Below, in pieces: positions 1-6,382 of a DNA stretch of 6,782 nucleotides (position 1 is its first letter; every line of letters begins with the position of its first letter). The DNA is from an uncultured bacterium (GTDB lineage Bacteria; Acidobacteriota; UBA890): assembly GCA_937922775.1 (NCBI GenBank), contig CALAKE010000406.1:1-6782 (forward strand), given 5' to 3'. The notes under the pieces are model-generated. The model was not told where the DNA came from and made no database searches. It worked only from the letters and a program-made list of their open reading frames with translations. Position numbers and translations under genes: made by a program.

Positions 1-122
1 GGATCCTGTACGAGATGGAAGGCGTGGATGAGGTGTTGGCGCGCGAGGCGATGCGGCTGGCGGCAGCGAAGCTGCCCCTGGCCGTGAAGTTCACCCGTCG
101 TATCCAGGAGGAGCTGGAATGA
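1..122 (+). CDS. rplP: 50S ribosomal protein L16, C-terminal part
   Basis: Only the last 39 codons and the TGA stop are present; the gene starts before the window, and the reading frame begins at base 3. The peptide begins [20 protein letters not shown] and continues through [14 protein letters not shown], which is the conserved C-terminal end of L16. L16 is a large-subunit protein near the tRNA-binding centre and is needed for late 50S assembly. Its position directly before rpmC is the normal S10-operon order. The stop codon overlaps the rpmC start (ATGA), and the last codons carry the rpmC ribosome binding site. The tail runs a few residues past the KFTRR motif (IQEELE), which is unremarkable. 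Identification is firm although the gene is partial. Confidence 0.95.
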   Translation, partial: ILYEMEGVDEVLAREAMRLAAAKLPLAVKFTRRIQEELE

Positions 123-355
123 AAGCTGACGCTTTTCGCGACCTTTCGACGGAGGAGCTCACGGGCCGTGCCAATGAGCTGCGCGAGCAGATGCTGAAGC
201 TGCGCTTCCAGAAATCGACGGGCCAAATCGAGAATCCGCAGATCATGTCGGCTTTGCGCCGTGATCTTGCGCGCGCGATGACGATTCTGCGGGAACGTGA
301 AATCAAGAGGGCTGCTGCCGGCACGACCACAGACGTCGGCAGTGGTGATAGCTAG
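119..355 (+). CDS. rpmC: 50S ribosomal protein L29
   Basis: This 78-residue protein matches L29, a small helical hairpin protein that binds 23S rRNA near the exit of the polypeptide tunnel, next to L23, where nascent-chain factors dock. The family pattern is visible: an N-terminal helix (FRDLSTEEL, then [11 protein letters not shown]), a turn (ENPQ) and a second helix ([16 protein letters not shown]). The last ~15 residues ([14 protein letters not shown]) are a low-complexity tail beyond the usual ~65-residue core. The ATG is preceded at 106-111 by AGGAGG with 7-base spacing, a near-ideal ribosome binding site inside rplP. The start overlaps the rplP stop by four bases, so the two genes are probably translationally coupled. 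Confidence 0.96.
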   Translation: MKADAFRDLSTEELTGRANELREQMLKLRFQKSTGQIENPQIMSALRRDLARAMTILREREIKRAAAGTTTDVGSGDS

Positions 356-367
356 AGAGGCAGCCGG

Positions 368-384
368 GGGAGCATTGAGCTCCT
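368..384 (+). other. Small inverted repeat in the rpmC-rpsQ gap
   Basis: GGAGC (369-373) and GCTCC (379-383) form a perfect five-base stem around the loop ATTGA, extendable by one G-U pair (368/384). No T-run follows, so it does not look like an intrinsic terminator. It lies 18 bases upstream of the preferred rpsQ start. In RNA it could be a small processing or translation-control hairpin, but a stem this short often arises by chance. Confidence 0.3.
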
Positions 385-401
385 ACGGACGGAACCCTGA
401 G

Positions 402-695
402 ATGACAAGCATGCAAACAGAAGCAAGCGATAGTGGGAGCCGCGGGCGTCACCGCGAGGAAGTCGGAGTGGTGACAAGCAGTCGCATGGACAAGACCGTG
501 ATCGTGTCCGTCGAACGCGCGTCCCTGCATCCGCTCTACAGGAAGGTTGTCCGGGTTCGTCGCAAGTTCTTTGCTCACGATGAGAGCAATGAGTGCCGCG
601 CTGGTGACCGCGTTCGCATCGCGGAATGCCGGCCGCTCTCGAAGAACAAGCGCTGGCGCATTGTAGAGGTTGTGGAGAAGGCGCCTGGCGTTTAG
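402..695 (+). CDS. rpsQ: 30S ribosomal protein S17
   Basis: S17 is an OB-fold primary binding protein of 16S rRNA in the body of the small subunit. With this start it has 97 residues. The core is clear: [20 protein letters not shown], then [17 protein letters not shown] and the family signature [18 protein letters not shown] near the C terminus. The frame is open further upstream, to an ATG at 297 inside rpmC, but those extra residues have no S17 character. The ATG at 402 has GGAA at 391-394 with 7-base spacing. The ATG at 411 is an in-frame alternative giving 94 residues. Either start leaves a hydrophilic N-terminal extension ([14 protein letters not shown]) before the core. A gap of 46 bases separates it from rpmC and 56 bases from rplN. 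Confidence 0.93.
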   Translation: MTSMQTEASDSGSRGRHREEVGVVTSSRMDKTVIVSVERASLHPLYRKVVRVRRKFFAHDESNECRAGDRVRIAECRPLSKNKRWRIVEVVEKAPGV

Positions 696-751
696 CGCTG
701 GCGGAATACTCGATAGGACGAGACAAGTACGGCATTTGGTGAGGAACTGTC

Positions 752-1123
752 ATGATCCGCATGCAAACGATTCTCGAAGTCGCCGACAACTCCGGCGCCA
801 GAAAGATCGCCTGTATTCAGCCGCTCGGAGGCTCGAGCATCGGCAAGACTGCCGGGCTGGGTGATGTGATCTCGGCATCGGTGAAGGAGGCTGTGCCCCA
901 GGGCAACGTCAAGAAAGGCGAAGTTGTGCGTGCGGTGATCGTACGGACCGCCAAGGAGACGGCACGCAAGGACGGCTCCTATATCCGTTTCGACAATAAC
1001 GCCGCAGTTCTTATCAACGCGGCGGGCGAGCCTATCGGTACACGTGTCTTCGGGCCGGTCGCTCGCGAGCTCAGGGAGCGGCGTTTCATGAGGATCGTGT
1101 CCCTGGCACCCGAGGTACTGTAG
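752..1123 (+). CDS. rplN: 50S ribosomal protein L14
   Basis: L14 binds 23S rRNA at the subunit interface, where it contributes to an intersubunit bridge and is contacted by the silencing factor RsfS. The 123-residue protein is of normal length and highly conserved: [18 protein letters not shown] at the start, the family signature [10 protein letters not shown] followed by [15 protein letters not shown] in the middle, and [13 protein letters not shown] with [12 protein letters not shown] at the end. The ATG at 752 is preceded by GAGGAA at 741-746. The second ATG at 761 would remove the conserved first residues and is less likely. L14 is followed after only 2 bases by rplX, so L14 and L24 are probably translated together. 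Confidence 0.97.
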   Translation: MIRMQTILEVADNSGARKIACIQPLGGSSIGKTAGLGDVISASVKEAVPQGNVKKGEVVRAVIVRTAKETARKDGSYIRFDNNAAVLINAAGEPIGTRVFGPVARELRERRFMRIVSLAPEVL

Positions 1124-1125
1124 CG

Positions 1126-1452
1126 ATGGCCAAGCGCTTTTCAATCAAGAGGGGCGATCAGGTTTACGTGATCGCGGGTAAGGACCGGGGCAAGAGTGGC
1201 CGCGTAATGCGCGTCTACCCCCAGATGAACAAGGTCCTGGTCGAGGGTGTTAACAATATCAAGAAGGCCGTGAAAGCGAACCCGGGGAAGAACATCAAGG
1301 GCGGCATCGTAGAGCGCGAGGCACCCTTGGACGCGAGCAATGTCTCGTTGATCTGCCCGGAGACGAACGCGCCGACGCGAGTTGGGTACAAGATCCTCGA
1401 GGACGGCAGTAAAGTGCGCGTGGCCCGCAAGTCGGGCGCCGTGATCGATTAG
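1126..1452 (+). CDS. rplX: 50S ribosomal protein L24
   Basis: L24 is an assembly-initiator protein that binds the 5' part of 23S rRNA close to the tunnel exit. The 108-residue product has the KOW motif near residues 9-30 ([18 protein letters not shown]) and the following conserved stretch [30 protein letters not shown] and [14 protein letters not shown]. The length is normal for bacterial L24. The ATG sits 2 bases after the rplN stop; its ribosome binding site GAGGT (1112-1116) lies within the last rplN codons. The TAG stop is 8 bases before rplE and overlaps the likely rplE ribosome binding site. Confidence 0.97.
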   Translation: MAKRFSIKRGDQVYVIAGKDRGKSGRVMRVYPQMNKVLVEGVNNIKKAVKANPGKNIKGGIVEREAPLDASNVSLICPETNAPTRVGYKILEDGSKVRVARKSGAVID

Positions 1453-1460
1453 GTGTTGCG

Positions 1461-2009
1461 ATGGCTCCGAGAATGAAGAATTTCTACAACGAACAACTCC
1501 AGGCCCGGCTGATGAAGGACCTCGGCCAGGAGAACCCTATGGCCGTCCCGCGCTTGGTCAAGATCGTGCTGAACATGGGCGTCGGCCAGGCTACGCAGGA
1601 TATCAAAGAGCTGGACAAGGCCGTTGATGAGCTGCAGGCGATCACCGGTCAGCAGCCCAGCATTCGGCGGGCCAGGAAATCGATCGCTGCATTTCGGCTG
1701 CGAGCCGGCATGCCGATCGGCGCGAAGGTGACCTTGCGCGGCGACCGGATGTGGGAGTTTCTCGACCGCCTGATCGCAATCGCTTTGCCCCGGGTTCGAG
1801 ACTTCCGCGGCGTTCCGCGTGATGCTTTCGATGGCCGCGGCAACTACAGCATGGGCTTGAAGGACCAATTGATCTTCCCCGAGATCGACTACACAAAGGT
1901 CGACAAGGTTCGGGGGATGAACGTGACCATTTGCACTACGGCGGAATCCGACGACCAGGCACGAGCGTTGCTTCAGGGCTTGGGGATGCCGTTCCGCCGG
2001 CAGCAATAG
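1461..2009 (+). CDS. rplE: 50S ribosomal protein L5
   Basis: L5 binds 5S rRNA and forms part of the central protuberance, where it contacts P-site tRNA and the 30S head. The 182-residue protein is full length and typical: MKNFYNEQL near the start, [67 protein letters not shown] and the C-terminal [16 protein letters not shown]. The ATG at 1461 has AGGTG at 1451-1455 with 5-base spacing, overlapping the rplX stop. An in-frame ATG at 1473 is possible but lacks a better site. In E. coli the S8 repressor acts at the rplE start; no such structure could be recognised here by eye. rpsN follows after 10 bases. Confidence 0.97.
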   Translation: MAPRMKNFYNEQLQARLMKDLGQENPMAVPRLVKIVLNMGVGQATQDIKELDKAVDELQAITGQQPSIRRARKSIAAFRLRAGMPIGAKVTLRGDRMWEFLDRLIAIALPRVRDFRGVPRDAFDGRGNYSMGLKDQLIFPEIDYTKVDKVRGMNVTICTTAESDDQARALLQGLGMPFRRQQ

Positions 2010-2019
2010 GGTAGGTAAC

Positions 2020-2205
2020 GTGGCAACGACTGCTTGGATAGCGAAATCCCAGCGAAAGCCGAAGTTTAAGGTGCGCACCGTTCGCCGATGCAGGATCTGT
2101 GGTCGATCGCGCGGCTATCTGCGTAAATTTCAGATGTGCCGGATCTGTTTCCGGGAGCGCGCGCTGAATGGTGAGATACCTGGCGTACGTAAGGCGAGCT
2201 GGTAG
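2020..2205 (+). CDS. rpsN: 30S ribosomal protein S14, zinc-binding (type Z)
   Basis: S14 is a late-binding protein of the 30S head. This is the short 61-residue form, with a complete zinc ribbon: Cys24-x2-Cys27-x12-Cys40-x2-Cys43. Flanking family motifs are [33 protein letters not shown] and the C terminus [11 protein letters not shown]. The long, cysteine-free S14 of about 100 residues found in E. coli is clearly not this protein. The start is GTG at 2020, preceded by AGGT at 2013-2016; no upstream ATG fits. Type Z S14 in this spc position is common in Gram-positives, Thermus, Acidobacteriota and former Deltaproteobacteria, which helps narrow the host. Confidence 0.97.
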   Translation: MATTAWIAKSQRKPKFKVRTVRRCRICGRSRGYLRKFQMCRICFRERALNGEIPGVRKASW

Positions 2206-2223
2206 AGGCGAGGACAACAAGAG

Positions 2224-2619
2224 ATGATGACCGACCCGATCGCCGACATGCTCACGCGCATTCGCAATGCCCAGGGTGCAGGGCACGAGAACGTGCAGAT
2301 TCCTTCGTCTGGAGTCAAGAAGGAGATCGCACGAATTCTCAGCGAGGAAGGCTACGTGCAGGAATACAGCGTCACCGAGCGTGGTAGCGGGCAAGAGATA
2401 GATGTGGTTCTGAAGTACACGGGCAAGCGCAAGCCAGTGATCACCGGGCTCGAGCGAGTCAGCACGCCGGGCCGCCGGGTGTACTGCCAGAAGGACGACG
2501 TCCCGGTTGTCCTGAATGGCCTCGGTGTGGCGATCGTCTCCACCTCACAAGGACTGCTAACCGACCAGCGATGCCGTGAAGCCGGCGTCGGTGGCGAAGT
2601 TGTATGTAAGGTCTGGTAG
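2224..2619 (+). CDS. rpsH: 30S ribosomal protein S8
   Basis: S8 is a primary 16S rRNA-binding protein of the central domain; in E. coli it is also the translational repressor of the spc operon. The 131-residue product is full length, with MMTDPIADMLTRIRNAQ at the N terminus, the basic middle segment LKYTGKRKPVITGLERVSTP, and the conserved C-terminal STSQGLLTD and VGGEVVCKVW. Two ATG codons occur in tandem (2224 and 2227). AGGA at 2211-2214 gives 9-base spacing to the first, which was chosen; the difference is a single Met. The gap to rplF is 2 bases. Confidence 0.97.
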   Translation: MMTDPIADMLTRIRNAQGAGHENVQIPSSGVKKEIARILSEEGYVQEYSVTERGSGQEIDVVLKYTGKRKPVITGLERVSTPGRRVYCQKDDVPVVLNGLGVAIVSTSQGLLTDQRCREAGVGGEVVCKVW

Positions 2620-2621
2620 CC

Positions 2622-3167
2622 ATGTCACGAGTTGGACTCAAAGAGATTTCTATTCCAGATGGAGTCTCGGTGCAGGTCGAGAAGGACCATCTGAAGATCA
2701 CCGGGCCCAAGGGTGAGCTGAGCACACCTGTCCCCCGCGGCATTCGATTCGAGCAGGAGGAGGGCGTGCTACGTGCCCAGCGTGCTCGTGAGGACAAGCA
2801 GACGCGTGCTCTTCATGGCTTGGCGCGAGCTCTGGCGGCGAACGCCGTGCGGGGTGTGAACGAGGGCTACGAGATCAAGCTCGCCATCCATGGGATCGGA
2901 TACCGGGCCAAGATGGAGGGAGACCATCTCATCCTGCAGGTGGGCTTCTCTCATCCCGTTGATTTCGCTCCTCCCGAGGGAATCAGCCTGGAAGTTGCTG
3001 ACCAGACAAGTATCAAGGTGATTGGTATCGACAAGCAGCAGGTCGGTGAAATCGCAGCCCAGATCCGTCGCGTAAGGCCGCCGGATGCTTACAAAGGGAA
3101 GGGCATCCGCTACGCCGATGAGGTGGTTCGCAAGAAGGTCGGCAAGGCCAATGTAGGCTCGTTGTAG
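2622..3167 (+). CDS. rplF: 50S ribosomal protein L6
   Basis: L6 has two duplicated RNA-binding domains and sits near the sarcin-ricin loop and the factor-binding stalk base. The product has 181 residues, the usual length. The N-terminal domain (about 1-82) includes IPDGVSVQVEKDHLKITGPK. The C-terminal domain (about 83-175) includes IHGIGYRAKMEGDHLILQVG, FSHPV and the family signature RPPDAYKGKGIRYADEVV. The tail ends VRKKVGKANVGSL. The ATG lies 2 bases after the rpsH stop, with AAGG at 2608-2611 as a weak ribosome binding site, so coupling to S8 translation is likely. Confidence 0.97.
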   Translation: MSRVGLKEISIPDGVSVQVEKDHLKITGPKGELSTPVPRGIRFEQEEGVLRAQRAREDKQTRALHGLARALAANAVRGVNEGYEIKLAIHGIGYRAKMEGDHLILQVGFSHPVDFAPPEGISLEVADQTSIKVIGIDKQQVGEIAAQIRRVRPPDAYKGKGIRYADEVVRKKVGKANVGSL

Positions 3168-3188
3168 GGGCTTTCCCAGGATAACGCA

Positions 3189-3566
3189 ATGTTACTGCAG
3201 CGCAGAAAAAAGAAAGAAATTCGTCGGGCCAAGGTTCGCCGTCGCGTACGCCGTCGCGTACGTGGTAGCGCCGACCGCCCTCGCCTGGCCGTGTTTCGCT
3301 CAAATCGTCATCTGCATTTGCAGGTGATCGACGACGACGAGAGCAAGACGCTGGCGTCCGTTTCTACCCTGGAGAAGAAGTTCAAGGACCTCGGGTTCAA
3401 CCACGGCGCTACGGTGTCTGCCGCGCAGGCTGCCGGAAAGCTGTTGGCCGAGCGTGCCAAAGGTGCTGGGGTCGAGCAGGTTGTTTTCGATCGTGGTGGC
3501 TACCGCTACCACGGACGTGTTCGCGCCGCAGCGGAGGCCGCACGTGAGGTTGGCCTGAAGTTCTAG
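3189..3566 (+). CDS. rplR: 50S ribosomal protein L18
   Basis: L18 binds 5S rRNA and, with L5, anchors it in the central protuberance. The 125-residue protein has the very basic N-terminal arm ([12 protein letters not shown] followed by RRRVRRRVR) and then the folded core: [65 protein letters not shown] and AREVGLKF. The [12 protein letters not shown] block is diagnostic. AGGA at 3178-3181 lies 7 bases before the ATG. The arm contains a perfect 12-bp tandem duplication. By hand comparison with the remembered B. subtilis L18 the arm is not longer than usual, so the repeat did not change the protein's layout. Confidence 0.96.
   Translation: MLLQRRKKKEIRRAKVRRRVRRRVRGSADRPRLAVFRSNRHLHLQVIDDDESKTLASVSTLEKKFKDLGFNHGATVSAAQAAGKLLAERAKGAGVEQVVFDRGGYRYHGRVRAAAEAAREVGLKF
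3237..3260 (+). repeat. 12-bp tandem duplication inside rplR
   Basis: The unit CGCCGTCGCGTA occurs twice without mismatch (3237-3248 and 3249-3260), and two further matching bases follow. It is in frame and encodes Arg-Arg-Arg-Val twice in the RNA-binding N-terminal arm of L18. It may be a slippage product or simply arginine-rich coding in GC-rich DNA. Confidence 0.85.
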
Positions 3567-3590
3567 AGGATTCTGCTGAGAGCAGGGATT

Positions 3591-3600
3591 GAGGAAGGAA
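3591..3600 (+). promoter_or_regulatory. Ribosome binding site that fixes the rpsE start
   Basis: GAGGAAGGAA ends 6 bases before ATG 3607. This is an excellent Shine-Dalgarno position for that ATG. The TTG at 3589 overlaps this purine run, so it cannot use it; the ATG at 3607 is therefore the better start of S5. Confidence 0.8.
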
Positions 3601-3606
3601 CCGCGG

Positions 3607-4146
3607 ATGTACTCGAACGAACACATTGACCCCGACGGCCTGGACAACGAGCTGCAGGACACGGTGGTCGCCATCAATCGCGTCACCAAGGTGGTCAAGG
3701 GGGGCAAGAACCTCGGTTTCAACGCCCTGGTCGTGGTCGGCGACAAGCATGGACATGTCGGTTATGGGCTCGGCAAAGCCAAAGAGGTGCAGCTCGCAAT
3801 TCGCAAGGCCGTGCAGGTGGCTCGCAAGAACTTGATCAAGGTTCCCATGATGGGCTCAACGATCCCCCATGAGGTCACAGGTCGCTATGGTGCGGGCAGC
3901 GTGCTGCTGAAGCCTGCCGCGCCCGGTACCGGGGTTATCGCGGGGGCAGCGGTACGCAATGTCGTCGAGCTGGTAGGAGTCAACGACATCCTCACCAAGT
4001 GTCTCGGCTCTCACAATCCGCACAACATGTTGAAGGCTACCTTCGATGCGCTCGAGCAGTTGCGCGACGCTGAAGAGGTGGCACGCGTGCGGGGCTTGCC
4101 TGTCGATAGGGTGCGGCCCGTGCAGGCGTACACGGATGGGAGCTGA
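3607..4146 (+). CDS. rpsE: 30S ribosomal protein S5
   Basis: S5 lies at the mRNA entry side of the 30S subunit and is involved in decoding fidelity and mRNA unwinding. The 179-residue product has the S5 N-terminal double-stranded-RNA-binding domain (about residues 15-80: [40 protein letters not shown]) and the C-terminal domain ([52 protein letters not shown]). The ATG at 3607 was preferred to an in-frame TTG at 3589, which would add six residues (MRKEPR), because a strong ribosome binding site sits between them. The first ~14 residues ([14 protein letters not shown]) are acidic and variable. rpmD follows after 3 bases. Confidence 0.96.
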   Translation: MYSNEHIDPDGLDNELQDTVVAINRVTKVVKGGKNLGFNALVVVGDKHGHVGYGLGKAKEVQLAIRKAVQVARKNLIKVPMMGSTIPHEVTGRYGAGSVLLKPAAPGTGVIAGAAVRNVVELVGVNDILTKCLGSHNPHNMLKATFDALEQLRDAEEVARVRGLPVDRVRPVQAYTDGS

Positions 4147-4149
4147 GTC

Positions 4150-4557
4150 GTGGCGGAGAATCAGGTGACATATCGGATTACACAGGTGCGGAGCACGATC
4201 AGCCACCCCGCGAAACAGCGCGAGATGCTGCGTACTCTCGGTTTGCGCCGCATCGGAATGACCGTCGAGAGGCCGGACAACGCCGCGGTCCGTGGTGCGA
4301 TTCGTGCTGTCAATCATCTCGTCTCCGTCGAGGTCGTGGGTGGAGAGAAGCCGAAGGCGACGAGAAAGAAGACCGCCGAGCCGGTTGCTGACAAGGCCGT
4401 CGAGGCAACGCCGCCGGCTGCTGAGAAGCCCGCGAAGAAGACGACCAAGAAGGCCGCCAAGAAGACGACCAAGAAGGCCGCTAAGAAGACGACCAAGAAG
4501 ACTGCCAAGAAAACCACGAAAAAGACTGCGAAGAAGGCTAGCGGAGGCTCGTCATGA
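4150..4557 (+). CDS. rpmD: 50S ribosomal protein L30 with long lysine-rich C-terminal tail
   Basis: Residues 1-63 are a complete bacterial L30, a small large-subunit protein: [37 protein letters not shown], and [17 protein letters not shown]. Normal bacterial L30 ends about here, near 60 residues. This protein continues to 135 residues. Residues 64-95 form a linker rich in Ala, Pro, Glu and Lys. Residues 96-129 contain nine Lys-Lys pairs spaced exactly four residues apart, separated by TT, AA or TA, and the protein ends ASGGSS. The tail carries 24 lysines in 72 residues and resembles histone H1 or bacterial H1-like tails; it should be disordered and bind nucleic acid. The start is GTG, with GGGAG at 4138-4142. 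The frame is intact into the ATGA overlap with rplO, so the tail is very unlikely to be a sequencing frameshift. The role of the tail is unknown. Confidence 0.94.
   Translation: MAENQVTYRITQVRSTISHPAKQREMLRTLGLRRIGMTVERPDNAAVRGAIRAVNHLVSVEVVGGEKPKATRKKTAEPVADKAVEATPPAAEKPAKKTTKKAAKKTTKKAAKKTTKKTAKKTTKKTAKKASGGSS
4435..4539 (+). repeat. 24-bp tandem repeats encoding the KKTTKKAA tail of L30
   Basis: Four consecutive 24-bp units lie at 4435-4458, 4459-4482, 4483-4506 and 4507-4530, followed by a 9-base partial unit. The unit encodes Lys-Lys-Thr-Thr-Lys-Lys-Ala-Ala, or Thr-Ala at the end in units 3 and 4. Units 1 and 2 differ at one base. Unit 4 differs from unit 3 at five bases, all at third codon positions, so the peptide is kept while the DNA has drifted. 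Confidence 0.95.
4543..4547 (+). promoter_or_regulatory. Ribosome binding site of rplO within the rpmD tail
   Basis: GGAGG lies 6 bases before the rplO ATG at 4554 and is read in the rpmD frame as part of the final Ser-Gly-Gly-Ser-Ser. It is the strongest site in this part of the operon and lies just after the lysine repeat. L15 could therefore be initiated independently of complete L30 translation. Confidence 0.75.
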
Positions 4558-5000
4558 AGCTCCATGACGTCAGACAGAGGCCGGGCATCCGGCAAGAGCG
4601 CAAGCGCGTCGGACGCGGCCGCGGATCGGGCCAGGGCAAGACTAGCGGCCGTGGCCACAAGGGCGCGAAATCAAGGTCCGGGTTCCGGCGCAAGCCTGGG
4701 TTCGAGGGCGGGCAAATGCCTCTTATCCGGCGTATTCCGAAGCGCGGATTCTCGAACTACCTGTTCCGCAAGCACTGGGCCGAGATCAATCTGGACCAGC
4801 TTGCTCGATTCAGTGCGGGTAGCACGGTCGATCCGGCGATGCTGAAGGAATCTGGTTTGGTCAAAGGGCGTTACGATGGAATCGTGATCCTCGGTCGCGG
4901 CGATCTCGAGACGGGCTTGACGATCCGCGCGCACCGCTTTTCCAGAACTGCGATCGAAAAGATCCAGGCTGCCGGTGGCACTGTCGAGGTAATCGAGTGA
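4554..5000 (+). CDS. rplO: 50S ribosomal protein L15
   Basis: L15 is a late-assembly large-subunit protein with a long extension that threads into 23S rRNA. The 148-residue product shows the glycine- and lysine-rich N-terminal extension ([20 protein letters not shown], about residues 17-36), then [19 protein letters not shown] (about 48-66), and the C-terminal domain with [20 protein letters not shown] and [16 protein letters not shown]. Length and motif order are normal. The ATG overlaps the rpmD stop by four bases (ATGA), and the TGA stop overlaps the secY GTG start by four bases. L30, L15 and SecY are therefore linked in one continuous coupled stretch. Confidence 0.97.
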   Translation: MKLHDVRQRPGIRQERKRVGRGRGSGQGKTSGRGHKGAKSRSGFRRKPGFEGGQMPLIRRIPKRGFSNYLFRKHWAEINLDQLARFSAGSTVDPAMLKESGLVKGRYDGIVILGRGDLETGLTIRAHRFSRTAIEKIQAAGGTVEVIE

Positions 5001-6382
5001 TCGAGGCGATTCGCAATATCTTCGCGATCCCGGAGCTGCGCAAGCGAATCATCTACACGTTCGGTCTCCTGGCGGTCTTCAGGGTCGGTGCCAACATTCC
5101 GACGCCGGGTGTCAATTCGGCGGCTGTTTTGGAGTTCTTTCAGCAGCTCCAGGGCAGTTTCTTCGGCCTTGTGAACCTGTTTTCTGGTGGCGCCTTGAGC
5201 CAGATGACGATCTTCGCTCTGGGTATCATGCCGTACATTTCGGCATCGATCATCCTGCAGCTTTTGACGGTTGTGTGGCCCTACCTCGAGCGTCTTCAGA
5301 AGGAAGGTGAGCTCGGCCGGAAGACCATCACCCGCTATACGCGCTACGGCACCATTGTTTTGTCGATGATTCAGTCGTTCAGCATCAGCATGGTGCTCGA
5401 GGGCACGACGAGTCCGTCGGGACAGGCTTTTGTCGCAGAGCCCGGATGGCGGTTCCGTCTCATGACGATGCTGACACTGACCACTGGAACGGCCTTCTTG
5501 ATGTGGCTCGGTGAGCAGATCACCGAGCGCGGCATCGGAAACGGCATCTCTCTGCTGATCTTCGCCGGTATCGCTGTCGGGCTGCCGGGTGGAATCATCG
5601 CGACCTACCAGCAGCTCGAGGTCGGTGCGATGAATATCTTCACGCTGCTGCTGCTCGGCGTGATCATGGTTGGCGTGACCGCCTTCGTCGTGTTGATGGA
5701 GAGTGCTCAACGAAGAATCCCGGTGCAGTACGCAAAGCGGGTGGTCGGGCGGCGCATGTATGGCGGCCAGAGCACCCATCTGCCGATCCGCGTGAACACG
5801 GCGGGCGTCATTCCGGTGATCTTTGCCTCTTCGATCATCATGTTCCCGCAGACGATCACGCAATTCATCGACCATCCGTGGGCGACTGCGGTTTCCAACG
5901 CGCTGGGGTGGGGGCACCCGCTATACAACCTGCTCTACGTTGTGGCCATCATTTTCTTCTGCTACTTCTACACGGCGATTATCTTCAACCCGGTCGACGT
6001 TGCCGACAATATGCGGAAGTACGGTGGGTTTGTACCGGGAATCAGGCCAGGCCGCCGCACGGCAGACTACATTGACGGAATCCTGACTCGGCTGACCTTT
6101 ATCGGAGCCATCTATCTGGCAATGGTCTCGCTACTGCCGCAGTTTCTCATCTCCGGCTTCCGCGTAGCGCCCATTCCGTTCATCGGCCCCTGGTTGGACG
6201 CCGCACTCCCGCTATGGATCACGGAAGGTCTCGGCGTTCAGTTCTTCTTCGGCGGGACCTCGCTGCTGATCCTTGTCGGCGTCGCCATGGATACCGTGCG
6301 TCAGGTCGAAAGCCAGTTGATCATGCGACACTACGAAGGCTTCCTTAAGGGTGGGCGGATCAAAGCCAGGCGGTATTCATGA
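4997..6382 (+). CDS. secY: Protein translocase subunit SecY
   Basis: SecY is the channel subunit of the SecYEG complex in the inner membrane; it passes secretory proteins across and membrane proteins into the bilayer. The product has 461 residues. Ten membrane segments can be placed roughly at 18-36, 71-93, 115-134, 153-172, 181-203, 212-234, 268-289, 309-331, 367-386 and 416-433, with the plug region near 57-68 ([12 protein letters not shown]). Signatures include [43 protein letters not shown] and [20 protein letters not shown]; the Arg of PGIRPG (residue 350) corresponds to the essential cytosolic-loop Arg (Arg357 in E. coli). The loop between segments 9 and 10 is about 24 residues longer than in E. 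coli. The start is GTG with GAGGT at 4986-4990, overlapping rplO by four bases. Confidence 0.97.
   Translation: MIEAIRNIFAIPELRKRIIYTFGLLAVFRVGANIPTPGVNSAAVLEFFQQLQGSFFGLVNLFSGGALSQMTIFALGIMPYISASIILQLLTVVWPYLERLQKEGELGRKTITRYTRYGTIVLSMIQSFSISMVLEGTTSPSGQAFVAEPGWRFRLMTMLTLTTGTAFLMWLGEQITERGIGNGISLLIFAGIAVGLPGGIIATYQQLEVGAMNIFTLLLLGVIMVGVTAFVVLMESAQRRIPVQYAKRVVGRRMYGGQSTHLPIRVNTAGVIPVIFASSIIMFPQTITQFIDHPWATAVSNALGWGHPLYNLLYVVAIIFFCYFYTAIIFNPVDVADNMRKYGGFVPGIRPGRRTADYIDGILTRLTFIGAIYLAMVSLLPQFLISGFRVAPIPFIGPWLDAALPLWITEGLGVQFFFGGTSLLILVGVAMDTVRQVESQLIMRHYEGFLKGGRIKARRYS

Noticed and set aside
297..401. Extension of S17 upstream to ATG 297, giving a 132-residue protein.
   Set aside because: The first 35 residues overlap the end of rpmC and its spacer, show no S17 similarity, and a better-placed ATG with GGAA upstream exists at 402.
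696..751. Possible promoter or terminator in the 56-base rpsQ-rplN gap.
   Set aside because: No convincing -35/-10 pair or stem followed by a T-run is visible. The gap holds the GAGGAA ribosome binding site of rplN and otherwise nothing recognised.
409..768. The decamer GCATGCAAAC occurs near the starts of both rpsQ (409-418) and rplN (759-768).
   Set aside because: Two copies of ten bases may be chance; in rplN it encodes the conserved MQT of L14, and no further similarity surrounds it, so no shared regulatory site can be claimed.
1430..1500. Possible S8 feedback-binding site at the rplX-rplE junction, as in the E. coli spc operon.
   Set aside because: No structure resembling the S8 site of 16S rRNA could be recognised by eye. 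A fold of this RNA compared with 16S helix 21 would be needed.
3589..3606. TTG at 3589 as the start of S5, adding six residues.
   Set aside because: The strong GAGGAAGGAA at 3591-3600 lies downstream of the TTG and is correctly spaced for the ATG at 3607.
4292..4567. Forward open frame rich in arginine and proline overlapping rpmD.
   Set aside because: It is the shifted reading of the same repeat. The rpmD frame has the L30 core and joins cleanly with rplO.
4314..4658. Antisense open frame of 114 codons with repeated hydrophobic segments ([18 protein letters not shown]) that looks like a membrane protein.
   Set aside because: It is the reverse complement of the Lys/Thr/Ala repeat in rpmD: AAG reads as CTT-type codons for Leu/Phe and ACC/GCC as Gly/Val-type codons. 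It has no independent support and lies over two certain genes.
4871..5917. Long antisense open frame of 348 codons opposite rplO and secY.
   Set aside because: Shadow frame in GC-rich coding DNA. Its translation is dominated by His, Arg, Asp and Gln, with no recognisable domain, while the + strand has clear SecY motifs along the full length.
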